Shown: positions 40,401 through 52,290, counted from the stretch's first letter. The stretch: DNA of 64,000 bases from Puffinus mauretanicus (GCA_023333565.1 JAJKFH010000044.1:372001-436000); one strand, 5' to 3'. Translations and numbers: made by a program. Notes: generated from the sequence alone by a model not told the origin.

Positions 40401-43400
40401 CAGCACCATCTTACTTAGCACGTGGCATCCGCGCAGCTGTGCAGATTAAAACTCTCTGTAGCTACAGGAAAGCAGCCAGTGTGAGGGACTGCACCTTGTC
40501 CAGGAAGCCAGAGCGGGCTGCAGGTAGGTCTGCTGCCGTGCCCACCAGCGCGGTGCTGCAGTGGCCCTCCCAGCTGCTTCACACGGCTGCCGAGCGTCTG
40601 CAGCTGCCAAGCCAGCGCAGAGAAACTGACTGCACCTCTTCACATACTTTTCATAGTTAAAGCCCATCCAGTGTCCTGGGCAATCACCAGGGGACAGAGC
40701 ACACAGCAGCAGAGCAAGAGGCTTTAGCACTCCCTGGCTCAGAAGAGATGTGTCCACTGGCATTTCCTACATCCCCCTGTCTTTTCTCTGCTTTTATTTT
40801 AGGGAGAGGAAACAGTGCAGCAGGTAGCATGTTTTATAGAAAGGGCCTTTTATTTACAGAAAAACAACCCTCCTTTTCAAACCGCCTGGTCAGAACCAGT
40901 GTCCTTTGTCGCATGGCCCCTCTGCAGCACCCCTCTGCGCCAAAGGCGCCACAACCCCCTCCCCACCCGCCCTGCGCTGACCACACCACACCTCCCCTCT
41001 AGCCGCAGGCGAAGCTGCGTGCAGTCCCTGTGCCTCCAATGTCGGTGGGCAGCTCACTCGGCCACGGCTCGTGGCCACCGCATCCCTGCCTCACCGGGCT
41101 GCAGAGACGCAGCACTGGTACTGATTGCAGGATGGACTGCAGCCGCACTCATGGGCTTGCGGCACAGTGAATTCAAATCAAATCCCAAATGAATGGCATG
41201 CCACACCATCTCTTAGCAGCCTGCCTTCCCACCATCAGTCCTGGCTAAGCAGAAGTTCAGGAAAACTTTGCCCATCTCTCTTTTGTAATAGGAAAATTTA
41301 TTTCTTCACTTCCCTTGGCTTAACAGAAAAATCAATGCTTTGTGCACTGGTTTTCAGGCTCTTCTTTCATTTGCATTAAGGAGATAACAAGCCAGAAAAT
41401 ATTAACCTGAAGTATCAGGTGACTGAGGGATGAAGGCAGAGCCTTTTCTGCAGCCACAGAGGGAAACGAGCAACACCATCCTGCAGCAAAGGGAGGCCCT
41501 GGCCTCAGCAGAGACCTCAAACAGCCTCTCACAAATAGACCTGGGTGGTCCCATGCCTCCAGGGCCCTTGGTCGTGAGACATTTCCTCGCCCGTCCCCGA
41601 CACATCACCAAAGCCCTGCGTGGGGGAGGAGCCCTCCTGCGGGACAGATGCCAGCAGAGGAAAGACATGTCAGGCCCCGCTGCCTGGACACCACAGGACA
41701 TCCTTTCACAGGATGCGGATCCTTCAGCATCACTCGGGCTTTCCCGGCTGCGACACAGCTAATGGACCACGCTTCAGCATGATCCCCTTTGCAGATGAGA
41801 CCAAATTCTCTCCAGGGCCGCAAATCCACCTTACTGACTGTGATCCTGCCAGCTTGGGAACCGATGAGCTGGCCTGAAACCACCGAGACTGTCACCACAG
41901 GGCTGCACCCAAACAGATGCTACGAGAGATGGCGGCTCCCTCTCGGCACTGCCCACTCTGCCAGTGCTGAGGAGCAGAGCCCACGTTCCCAGCATCGCCA
42001 ACCAGCCATGCTTACATGCCTCCCATAGACGGACAGTCCCCCAGTCAACGTCCTCGTGCGCCCGACTTCCCTGCGCAGCCCAGACGCTCCCAAACGGCAC
42101 CATCACAAGAAACCCATCCACAGCTCCATGCTTCTCCCACACAAACAGCTTTCTGTTTCTCATCCCAAATTAGCATCTGCCCCTCAAAGGGTCTCTTTGC
42201 TCTCAGTATCACTCTTCCCCTCCACTACAGCACGAATTGTCCTTCCTCCTCCTGCCAGGCCACCAACATGACCTGCCGCGACTTCACTCCACCTCGGGGC
42301 TCCCAGCAGACCGGCCACCCCCCTTGCACCCATCGTCCCCCAAAACCTGCTTGCAGGAGCACAGCACCCACAGTCCAGGTGGGAGGAGCAGGAACCGGGG
42401 TCCCATCACAGTGGACCCCACATCAGGCTGGGCAGGCCCAGGCACTTCCCAAAGATCTCAGTCCCCACACACACGGGACACTGCTACTTAGAGTCCTTCG
42501 GAAACTGCTAGTGGGAAGGGAGGGGAGGAGAGGAGACAAGGACCCAAAACTGAAGGAACAAAAGATACCCTTCTTGTGGCACCTTCCTTCCTCTAAACAC
42601 TTGCCTTGAGTGCCTCAGCTGCCACACAGATTGCTCACAGAGGGGAATAGGGGACAGCAAATTTTGGGCACCATGAAAAATATTCAGCTAAGTAGCGGAG
42701 TCGCCTGCCAGGGGCCATGCAGGACAGAGAACCCTTCAGGCTGTAGGGCACTGTGTGGCTCCTGACCAAGGTCCCAGGCACTCCCCAGCACAGGAGCAGC
42801 GTGTGCCAGCACGTGCCAAGCACTGCTCATCTCCCACAGTCCTAGCCTCTGCCCCTGCCCAGGACAGTCCATGGCCCCCATCGCCTGCAAGGCTGTCCCA
42901 TGCCCATAGGCTTTGGGAACCATGCAACTCCCTGGGACAATTCTGCCTGTCAGAAAGACGGGCCATTTGCAAGCTCTGTCGGTCAGTAGTCTGAGGGGTT
43001 TATAGCCCGTTTATATCCCCAGCAGAGCTCTTCACCGCAGTGAATGCCACCAGCTACTTCTGCACTGCGAGAAAAGGAGTCTCCTTTTGGTAATTAAGAC
43101 GTGATCCCTTCCCATCCAAGCACACCTCTCCCCAGTTTCTGCACTGAAGAAGGACCCATCCTTCTCTCCCATCTCCACCTCCCCCTCTGCATCTCATGTG
43201 TCTGTGCAGAGTAGATGTGTCCTGTTCCTCCTGTGCTCCAGGTTCCATTTCTCAAGCTGTTTGTATGGGTGTAGGGCAGCTTACCCTCTCTTCCCTGAGC
43301 TCAAGAGTCGGTGCAGGTTGCTCAGACTATTTAACCTGAAAGTGCTGGCCCATCATTAGGATGTAAACAGTGATGTGCCTGAAGAGACTGCCTTTTCAGA

Positions 43401-46400
43401 GACAAGGTCACAGCCTCGGGTGGAGATTTGCTCCTAACAATGGAAACCACTAACAGTGAATTCAAAGGCTTTCAGCTGAATAAAGACAGTGATGGAGAGT
43501 AGCAAAGGAACCTAAAAGAGGCTTGGAGACAACTCGAAGAGAGCTGGGAAACTTGACTTGAAAAGTCAGCTGCTTCACCGTCTAAAAACCCACCTGAAGG
43601 CTCCAACCCTGACAGAAGACATGAACTTGAATAAACTGAACTTTGCCCAGCTGAAGTCCTGATCTCTGAAACTCTGGCAGCTAATGGAGTCTGACTTGTT
43701 ACTGAAAAGCTACCTGTCCACCCTGTGCTTGAAGATCCCAAAAGAAGCAATCCCCATCTTAAAGTAGTGCTTGCTATAGCAAAGCCCGTGTCATATCAGC
43801 CATGTGCTGCAACTGCCAAGCCAGATCCAGAGCCCCAGAGGCACTCACGGGAGGAGGGTAGGGGGGTCACTTCAGACTGTGCTAGGGCTGGAGTTCAGTG
43901 AGCAAAACCCCTTTGGCACACCAACTCCTTGCCAGCACCACACAGTCCTGTGGAGGCCAGCGATCTCTGTTGTGTTCCCATCCCTTCTCCTTATGTTTGT
44001 GCTCTTCCTAGAGCAAGCAGGGAAGAAAGCCTCTTCTCTTGGATGATCCCCGAGGCATGTGCCCCATCACTCAGAGCAACTCAACCTCTGGACACATCCA
44101 GGTCAGAAGCCAAGTAGGAAGAGGTGAGGATTGGTATTGGTCCCATTACAAGGGACCAATTTGACTGCCTCTCTTGCAGGTGCCATCAGGGTCCTGTGTG
44201 TGCCCGGATCAGAGAGCTGATGCATGGGGATAATGCACAGGAGCCTAGGGAAGTTCAGGGCCAGGCATAGGACACTATACAGCTCTTAGGGATGCATACT
44301 GTTAAGCCAGCTGGGTTTTTCCTGCCTCCCTTTATTTAAGTGAAGGTACCTCAGCTAGCACAGAAGAGGAGTTTGCAAAACAGGCAGTTTCTATTTGGGA
44401 AGTCAGCCCCCACCTGAGCTATAAATGCAACAGCCCTCTCCAGGCACTGCCTTGGTTTGAAAGAAAGGGATGCCCTTGACACCAGCCTGAGCACAGCTGC
44501 GGGCTGGTGACAGCATGGGAGTACCATGCAGGGAGCAGCTCGGGGTGTCTGGCTCCCCTCGCCCAGCCCACGGGGCAGAGAGGATCTGACAGAGCAGCCA
44601 TCGCAGCCTCCCATGGCTCCCCAGGGCAAACTGCTCTGCAGGGAGCCTGCACCCAAATCTTTCATCCTGCCTCTCTGCCCAGGGGAGCAGGTGCCACCGC
44701 ACAGCCTCTGAGTCCCATCTGCAGGCCATGAAATCCAGAGCACGTTGCCCCATGGGACGGGCAGGAGGGACAGGGCCGGTCAGACAGTCCTGCCCCTCCA
44801 TGAGCGTGGCGCACAACTCGTGAGCTCCCGCTACTCACACTGCGAAGCCAGAGCCCTGAGCTGCGACTGCAGTGAATTCCTCTGTTCATCAACCAAGCTG
44901 GCGATGCGCAGGCTACACTTGCCAGGATGCGAGCGCTGTGGTGCTCGTATCTGCACCCGGCAGTGCAGCTCCACATCCCCAGCGCTCCCCATCACACCTC
45001 TGCCGGCACCCGAAGCGCTGCCTGCCAGCCTCAATCGGCCGTCTGAGGGGAGCAACGCCCCTAGCCCCCAGCCCCAGGCAGCCAGGCAGCCCGCGGGTCT
45101 CCCCAGGAGCTCCCACTCTGCTGGCTCTCACCCCCAGCCCACGGAGGGAAACATTTCTACTCTTCAGCCCTCTGATATGCATCTGCCCCTTGGGGAAGGG
45201 AGATCTGGGAGGGAAATTCCTACTTTATACATGCAAAAATGCTTTGCATGAAGTGCCCCACTCCCTCCACTGCCTCGGGTGATCTTCGGTCTGGCAAGGC
45301 TGAGCTGCTTCTCTCTGACTCGGGGACTATCCCTTGGCTGCAGTGGAGGACTTGCAAGGAGGAAGAGGGTGGGGGGTTACAACACATCATCACACTGACT
45401 CCAGCATCGCTGCTTCCTCCAATGCCCACGCACACTCCCAAAACAAACTAAGACTGGGAAGGGAGGTGTGGAGCAGTGCCCCAAGAACAGCAAAGCAGAA
45501 AGGCGGATACGACGGCAATGTGCAGAGCAAGAACCGTCACTGACAGTCCTTGCACCCTGCCCCATGCTGCATCACACAAAGGGATCTGGGGTGAGGGGCT
45601 GGAGCAGGATGAGATGCAGGTCTATGCATCAGCTCGGGGATAGGTGTGCACAGGGATGGCGGAGGAGGAGCTGATGTGCCGGGACTAATACAGCAGTGAA
45701 GGGAAAGAGCAGACACCGTGTCTCTCAGGGCTTTGCTGACAACCCCAGCAGGGGCTGGGGCAGGAGCGAGCGGGTGTAAAGCCCTTCCTGCAGCACAAGG
45801 TCAGTCCTCACTAGAGCAGAGCATCTGTCCAATTCTTCGACAGCAAAGGCAGTGCTGCCTTGCCTGCCTCTGCTGCTCCCCAGCACGTGGCAGCTGAGCC
45901 TGCAGAGCTGTGCCTGCGAGCGTGCCAGCACCTCAGTCCCAAGTGCTTGGCCCTCAGCCCCAGTGCCACCATCCTCTAGCAAGCTCTCTGGCTCCAGCCG
46001 CTACGCCTCCGTCACCAAGTAGGACCCCCATGCCAGTCTCCAAAACAGAAGTCTTTCACCACCAAAGAGGAGTGCTCTCACTTCTTTTAGTCACCCCCAG
46101 CAATGCTCTGCTCGCCCCAAGTCTCTCTGTCTCCTCACCTCCCCCCACTCCTCATCCCCAAGGGGCACCCCCTCTGCTGCCCACAACGCCTCGTCCCCGA
46201 GCACACGCTCCGTGTGCCTTGCAGCCCACCCATCCCCAGGCAAGCCACTGCTCCCAGCACTCCACCTCTAATGAGCACTCTTCATTAGGGCCACAGTTAC
46301 CGCAGCCTTTCAGTGAACTTTCTCCCTGCACCAACCAAGCTCAGTTTCCAAGCACTGGCTCGCCTCAAGCACCCAATAACCCAGGTGACCCTCAGCACTG

Positions 46401-47228
46401 CCTCTGTCTGTAACAGCCACCCCACACCCTCCATGGCTCACTGCGCCCTGCCAGACACCCGCTGTGCCCACAGGTAACCACCCGCTGTGCCACCCTCTGC
46501 TCCTCCGTACCACACGGTCTGCCCCACATCACAGCTGCCCCAGCTGACACACCATGATGCTCGTGCCCTGCTATGTCACACCTCAGCTCCCAGCAGGTCA
46601 CACCTGCACGTCCTGCCTGCGGCACCGGCACCGTGGCCCGGCACACCACACCGCGCCGTACCGCCATCCGGCGCAGTGGTGCACCCAGCGCACACTGCAA
46701 CCTGCCGTTCTGCACCCGGGCCTGACACCTTGAACCCGCTGCGGTCACATCGGCATCCGAGCACAGCCCACGCACACCCACAGCCGGCTCCGCGCCGCCC
46801 TGCTGTCCGCACACCATGCCCGCTCTCACCGGCCCACACCGCCAGCGAGCAGGCGGCCGTCAGTTCCCACCGCTGCGCTGCGGCTCCGTGCTCCCGCAGC
46901 CCGGCCCAGCCAGTGCTGGTGCCGGAGCCGATCCCGGCGGCGGCGCCAGTGCTGGAGCAGTACTGATGCCAGTACCATGCCGGTGCTGGAGCCTCCTGAG
47001 CTGCGCCCGCTCCCCACACCCAGCCCCGCTGTCCCCCGCGCTCGCGGAGGCGGCGGAGTGCAGCTCGGTCCCGGGCCGGTGCGGGCCCCGGCGGCGGGAG
47101 CGGCCCCTGGCTGCCGCCGCACCGGGGGCCCCGGAGCGCCCCGGCCGGGCTGCGCCCCGGAAAGACAGCGCTGCAGCCGGGGCTGCCCGGCCCGCTCCGC
47201 CCGCATCCCCGCCGTGCTCTGCGGAGGA

Positions 47229-47467
47229 AAGGGGAGCGGGGGCAGCGGAGAGCGGGGAGCCGGGGAGCAGGGCAATGGGGAGCGGAGCAATGGGGAGCCG
47301 GGGCCCCGGGGAGCGGGGCAATGGGGAACGGGGCAATGGGGTGCCGGGACAATGGGGAGCGGGGCAATGGGGAGCCGGGGCACCGGGGAGCGGGAAGCCG
47401 GGGAGCGGGGCAATGGGGAGCAGGGCAATGGGGAGCCGGGGCACCGGCGAGCGGGGCAGCGGAGAGC
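47229..47467 (+). repeat. 15-bp-unit GC-rich minisatellite in SHANK3 intron 1
   Basis: About 240 bp of tandem units close to GGGGAGCGGGGCAAT, with 7-8 bp half-unit variants (GGGGAGC, CGGGGCA). The CAATG part recurs about eight times. It keeps frames open on both strands, which accounts for long spurious ORFs here. Clusters of G4 runs make it a strong G-quadruplex candidate. Confidence 0.9.
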
Positions 47468-47556
47468 CGTCCTGCCGAGCCCGTGGCCGGCCGTCCACCC
47501 TGGCCGCGGCGATGCGAAGTTTGCCGGGTGATGTCGGGACGGCAGCTGTCGCGGAG

Positions 47557-47626
47557 CGGGGCCGGGGCCGGGTCGGGGCCGGTCGGGGTCGGGGTCGGGG
47601 CCGGGGCCGGGGCCGGGGCCGGGGCC
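47557..47626 (+). repeat. GGGGCC/GGGGTC hexanucleotide tract in SHANK3 intron 1
   Basis: Interrupted hexanucleotide repeat ending in five perfect GGGGCC copies at 47597-47626, preceded by two GGGGTC copies (47585-47596) and looser variants back to 47557. It starts 14 bp inside intron 1 from the exon 1 donor. SHANK3 is on the minus strand, so the nascent transcript would carry the C-rich form (GGCCCC), with the G-rich strand as template. The G-runs allow G-quadruplexes on the plus strand. Confidence 0.9.
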
Positions 47627-47642
47627 CAGGGCGGGCACTCAC

Positions 47643-47894
47643 CGTCTGCTGGAGGTCGGGGATGCCGATGCGGACGACGATGGCGCCGGGCGCGGGCTCC
47701 TCCATGCGCGCCGGGGCCGCCAGCTTGGGGGAGCGGGGCCCGCTGGGGCCCCGGGCCGGGTCGAGCCGCGTCTCCTCCCGCAGGCCGGCGCCCGGCTCCC
47801 CGGCGGCGCGGGGCTGTCGCTCCGGCGGCGGCGGCGGCTCTGGCGGCGGCGACTCCGGGCTCTCATGTTTGCTGCCGGCGGGGCTCAGAGGCAT
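47643..47894 (-). CDS. SHANK3: SHANK3 coding exon 1 (start of SPN domain)
   Basis: First coding exon of the postsynaptic scaffold SHANK3, 84 codons ending in phase 0 at a consensus donor (ACG|GTGAGT). The last residues, IVVRIGIPDLQQT, are the start of the SPN domain, the Ras/Rap-binding ubiquitin-like fold at the Shank N-terminus. The paralogue call rests mainly on exons 2 and 3. Two ATGs are in frame. The first (47892-47894, A at -3) gives a 63-residue Pro/Glu/Arg/Ala-rich leader that looks disordered. The second (47703-47705, G at +4) starts MEEPAPGAIVVR, which aligns without gaps with the human start as I recall it and keeps Arg12 in register. I chose the upstream ATG because the frame is open and its context is acceptable; which start is used is not proven. 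The frame stays open upstream of the first ATG, so a further extension or a 5' exon cannot be excluded. The exon lies inside a CpG island. Confidence 0.9.
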
Positions 47895-47963
47895 GCTCCG
47901 TGCGGCGCGGCGGGGCGGCCGGCACCGGCACCGGGGGCCGCGCTCACAGCCCGCCCGGGGGCC
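47895..47963 (-). other. Open 5' extension of exon 1 behind an acceptor-like site
   Basis: Going upstream from the first SHANK3 ATG, the reading frame stays open for 23 codons to a pyrimidine-rich ctctcctcaccccgcag at about 47964-47980, a plausible 3' splice site. Exon 1 could therefore be an internal exon of a transcript that starts further upstream. It may equally be plain 5' UTR in a CpG island. Confidence 0.3.
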
Positions 47964-48039
47964 CTGCGGGGTGAGGAGAGCCGGTGAGCGCGGCCGCCGC
48001 GACCCGCGGGGGCACCCCGGCTGGGACCCCGCGGGGGGA

Positions 48040-48590
48040 CCCCAGCAGGGACCATCCCCCGGGAGGGGCCCGGCGGAGGACCCCCACACTGCACACGGGC
48101 ATCTCTGCAGGGACCCCGCGGGACCTCCCTCCCCAGCAGGGACCATCCCCCGGCAGGTGCCCGGGAGAGGACCCCCACACTGCACACGGGCATCGCTGCA
48201 GGGACCCCACAGGGGGGACCCCGGCACTAGCAGGAACCCAACGGAGGATGCTCATCCTCCACCTGGTGGGGATTTCCGACAGGGACCTGGTGGACCCCAC
48301 ACTACACCCAGGCCACCCCCACATTGACCTCGTACAGGACCCCTGACTGCCCCACACAGAGATCCCCATCTCAGGGCCCTCACCCCAGAACCTCCAACCA
48401 ACCATGCAGGAATCTCGCAGAGGCACCCCCACAGGGTTCCACATGGCAGGGACCCTGTGGGGACACCCCCACACACAGGGATCCTCGTGTTTAGGGCCTG
48501 CAGAGGACGACCCCCACCCTACATGGGAATCCTCATGTCAGGGACCTCACCGAGAAGCCCCACACCATGCAGGGATCCCCACAAGTGCCT
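48040..48590 (+). repeat. Degenerate ~91-bp tandem array upstream of SHANK3 exon 1
   Basis: Two well-kept copies offset by 91 bp (from about 48042 and 48133) share CAGCAGGGACCATCCCCC and CCCCCACACTGCACACGGGC. Decayed copies run on to about 48590, still showing CAGGGACC..GTGG and CCCCACAC-CAGGGATCC blocks. The array starts about 150 bp upstream of the first SHANK3 ATG, so it may overlap the 5' UTR or core promoter. Confidence 0.8.
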
Positions 48591-51046
48591 CCCAGCCCCT
48601 GCAAGGGCCAGCTGCCACTGCATGCCTTCCCTGGCCCCCACAGTGGGCACAGCCCCCATTGCAGTGACTCCCACCAGCCACCCAGAAGGGACCCTTCCTC
48701 ATCCTGGCAGCAAAGCATGGACCTGCCCCAGGTTTACCCCATCCCAGGCGCATGGACACCCAGAGCCTCTGCTCATCCAGGGAGGGCTCAGAGCGCAGTG
48801 CACGCAGCAGAGCCAGCACAGAAGGTCTGGACACAGTGCCCTGGGGCAGAGGACGGGTTGTCCCAGCTTCTGGGGCCTGCTCTGCTCTTTTGATTAGCCG
48901 TCTTTTCTCCACACCACCACCAATGCCTGTAGTTCATCTCAGTGGCCCTGTCCCCCATCTGCAACCATGATCCTCCACCTCCACATCTGCACCAGCATAT
49001 CTGGAGGGCGCGCCTGGCTCCTTCCCCATCTGCCAGGGGGGACTTATGACGGAGGCTGGACATCAGCAGGACAAGCAGGTGTGACTCGGGGGAGGGCTCA
49101 GCACCCTGCCTGTCTCTGGGTTTTACAGGGAAAGGTCTTGGTTCTCGCCCTGTAAACTGTTCATCCTGCACTTGCTGGAGTGCTGCCCACTGTGAGGTCC
49201 CCGATAGCCCTGCTCGGAGGCATTCACCACCCAGCGCGTGTCTGTGCACACCCGCAAACAGCCGGACTGGCCCCTGGGCTGCAGGCTCCAGCAGCACCTC
49301 CACCGGCCCATCAGGCGAGGAGCTGGGGCTGTTTGCCAGGGGTTTCCCGAACTGGCTCATACTTGGACAACAGGATGCAGCAGTGCCCTTGTGCCAAAGT
49401 TTTGGGAGTGGGAGGACGGCTGACCTGCGATTCCACCCCAGAGACCTGTCTCAGTCAGAGAAGCCACGTGCGCACACACTGGAGTGGTGGCAGGCGCAGC
49501 TACCGTTAGCTCCAGCATAGAACAGGCACAAGCAGCCGCCACCATGGGCTGCTATTTCTGCCAGTCCCCCTGCCAGTGAGGGCTAATTAAAGCCAGGAGG
49601 ACCCTGCCTGCCCTGCAGGTCAAGCCCTTGCTCGCAGGCAGGGACAGGCCAGTGACTGCCCTGCCAAGAGCAGATGGGATGCTGGGCTGAGCCCTTCAGG
49701 ACTGTGCATGGGACTGTGTCCGGTCCATCACTGGCTGGGATTCAAGGCTTTAATCTACGTGACAATCCTCAAACAGAAATAGCCCCCAAACCATGGAGAG
49801 CTGGAGAGATTTACGGTATGGCCTGGATCTGTCCAGGAAATGACTAATGGCTCTTCCTTTGGCCCTCCCCCTCTGAGGCCACGGGACTGCACAAAGCAGG
49901 CATCAGTGAGAGCCTGACTCTGCCAGGGTGGCCGGCCCAAAGCAACTCTCCCAGCTGGAGCAGCATCTGCTGCAAATGCCTTGCACTGGCAGAACAGGCA
50001 AGACAGGCAGAGAAGGCTGCATCCACAGACCTGCAAGTTCGGGGTCACAGAGGGAGTCTAACGGGTCCTGCAGCAGGAGCACTGCAACACCGTGGCACTA
50101 GCTCCAGAATGGAAATCATGGCTTGATCGTGACAAACAATGAGATCAGCCCAGGAGCAACCGGCCAGTCTCTGGGCTCCTCCTTTCCTTCGATCCACACG
50201 TGCAGCCCTGCACTGGAGAACCGCAGGTCCTATCTGTCTGCTGCTGCTTCAGATGCAAGGACCAGGGAGTCTACAGCTCCCCCTGCACCTTGGACTTCCA
50301 TCGCCCCTGGTCTCTCAGTGCCACCCTGGCATGGGTCAAGCCTTAGTGCCCGGAAGGAGGACACAGTGCCATGACAGTTTCAATCATTCCCAACTAGTCC
50401 CTTTTTAAGGTATGAGTAAACTTTCTTGCCCAGCAGCAAAGAAAGCCAAAACCATGCCTTTCCAGGGTGCCTGTCCCACAGCAGCTCTCCTGCTGTGTCT
50501 CCCCGGGGTCTGAGAACAGCTCCCTAGCATGGCACTGTGGCAACAGAAGACGAGACCAGTGGCGTTGGGAAGCCTCCTGCTCCATGGAGCACACAGCGTA
50601 CCCCATCTGGCGTTTGTCCAGGCCCCAGGTAGAGGTGCATCAGAATTGCAGCTCCACAGAACACGTGCTGGGGCCGAACAGCTCACAGGTCTCAGGCGAA
50701 GGGATGCAGGCTTTGAAGCAGAAAAGGCCACCTGGCAAAAGCGAGGGCTGCAGGGAACAGGCTGGGCTCTGCGGCTTTGAGTCAGGGACACCAGGGACGA
50801 GGTGGGGCTGGTGAGGGGAAGAAGTGGATGCAATGACCATGAGTCACAAACAGCCGAGAAGGAGCTGCCGGCCAAGGTCTCTCACAGCACAAAAGACAAA
50901 GGAGTAAGAGTGGTCAGGAAGGGAGATGGCAAACATATCTGTCAAACAAAGGGCCTGAGAGGGGAGCACAGAAAGTCTGAACTGGGAAGCCAGCAGCCGA
51001 GGCCTGCACATGGCAGAGTCACACCGAACAACTCAAGGCCGAGAGA

Positions 51047-51485
51047 AGAATCATAGAATAGAATCATAGAATCATAAAATTATTAAGGTTGGAAAAGACC
51101 TCTAAGATCATCGAGTCCAACCATCAACCCAACACCACCATGCCCACTAAACCATGTCCCTAAGTACCTCATCTACACGTCTTTTAAATACCTCCAGGGA
51201 TGGTGACTCAACCACTTCCCTGGGAGCCTGTTCCAAGGCCTGACCACTCTTTCAGGAAAGAATTTTTTCCTCATGTCCAATCTAAACCTCCCCTGGTGCA
51301 ACTTGAGGCCATTCCCTCTCGTCCTATCGCTTGTTACTTGGGAGAAGAGACCAACCCCCACCTCACTACAACCTCCTTTCAGGTAGTTGTAGAGCGCGAT
51401 GAGGTCTCCCCTCAGCCTCCTCTTCTCCAGGCTAAGCAACCCCAGTTCCCTCAGCTGCTCCTCATAAGACTTGTGCTCCAAGCCA
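51047..51485 (-). mobile_element. CR1 LINE 3' fragment (young, avian type)
   Basis: 5'-truncated CR1, about 440 bp, minus strand. The 3' end (at 51047) has the ATTCTATG octamer tail typical of avian CR1. A 102-codon frame (51173-51481) keeps the end of ORF2: [20 protein letters not shown], then [19 protein letters not shown], then PWNRLPGKW. So few breaks suggest a fairly recent insertion. It lacks reverse-transcriptase catalytic parts and cannot move by itself. Confidence 0.97.
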
Positions 51486-52094
51486 TGAAACCTGCAGCCA
51501 TGCGAGCGCGGGTCCAGAAGGCCTCTCCCAGCCTGCCACCAGCAGCGCGCCAGGGTCCCGGGGGACAGGTGAGGGTGGCACAGCGTTCAGGGAGGCTGGC
51601 CCATCCTTGCAGGCGCACTGAGATACTGCAAGACCAGGAGGCACAGCGTGCAGCTGGGCCCTGAGGAGTGCCCAGCACCCTGCAGCGAGGGGCTGAGGGC
51701 AGGACAGGGACGGCACAGACCCTTGGCAGGACCCATCACAACCCACGCACGACCCTGAGAGCCCATGGTGTCAAATCTTGACAGCTGATGCCCCGCGGAA
51801 GAAGCGGGGCTGAGGGAAGCCGGGTCAGTACGGAGGATGCTGTGCACATGCCAGCCACCCGGCAAGGCCGGGAGATGGGCCAACGAAGGGCCCGTGTCAG
51901 AAGTCCCTGGCCTGGGATTGCTCCCCGAGGCTGGCAGCTGCCTTGGGACGGGCAGAGCCTCGCCAGACATGGCAGCGTGGGAGACGGGCTCCGCCTGCCT
52001 CTCAGTCAGGCCTGAAAGTAGCCGAAGGCTGGACGCAAAACGAGCTGTCACCACTGCTGTCCAGCTACTGCCATGGGCTTGGGGTGAGGACTGG

Positions 52095-52290
52095 GACCGG
52101 GCCTTATTTTTATTAGTGACTTGGAAGAAGGGATCAAACAACACCTTAATGAAATGTGGTGTGAAACTGGGAGTAGGCAAGTGAAAAGGCCCTAAAGAGA
52201 TTAGAAACAAGAGCAGGAGGAACACAAAGTTGGAAAAATGCATGTAGTAAGGAGATAAATCATCAGAAATACAAGCGACACGTGGTCTGA
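52095..52290 (+). mobile_element. Probable ancient CR1 relic (post-RT core)
   Basis: TTTTTATTAGTGACTTGGAAG, then AATGAAATGTGGTGTGAAAC and TGGGAG, look like the CR1 segment coding for the ND-LEEG and F-DDTKLG region of reverse transcriptase. The later AAATGCATGTAGTAAGGAG fits the following CHLHLG-type block. Opposite strand to the young CR1 nearby. Recognition from memory; the element is very decayed. Confidence 0.45.

Larger units (their letters stand above)
12075..47642 (-). other. SHANK3 intron 1 (35.6 kb)
   Basis: No convincing exon of SHANK3 or of a nested gene was found. Unique sequence without supportable features: 12900-19080, 20050-21760, 22600-25070, 25340-34850 and 35640-46600, apart from short items listed separately. 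Long frames at 31798-32403, 34033-34686, 36086-36682 and 42016-42609 lie in GC-rich sequence and show no domain, no codon-like conservation pattern and no convincing splice sites. Confidence 0.75.
46600..48070 (-). promoter_or_regulatory. SHANK3: CpG island over SHANK3 exon 1, presumed promoter
   Basis: About 1.5 kb of very GC-rich, CpG-dense sequence centred on exon 1 and reaching about 1 kb into intron 1. GGGCGG/CCGCCC-type motifs are present and I saw no TATA box placed to set a start site, so this looks like a TATA-less CpG-island promoter. The start site cannot be fixed from sequence. The island contains three low-complexity GC repeats, listed separately. Promoter function is inferred from position and composition. 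Confidence 0.7.

Noticed and set aside
41770..41840. FADETKFS-like peptide resembling the CR1 RT motif on the plus strand
   Set aside because: No other CR1 blocks in order on either side; a short chance match is likely.
46816..48327. 503-codon plus-strand ORF and overlapping minus-strand ORFs of 270 and 455 codons
   Set aside because: They lie in the CpG island and GC-rich tandem repeats, where stop codons are scarce on all frames. The translations are repeat strings. Only the SHANK3 exon within the minus-strand frame is real.
51173..51481. 102-codon minus-strand ORF as a gene
   Set aside because: It is the end of CR1 ORF2 in a 5'-truncated LINE copy.
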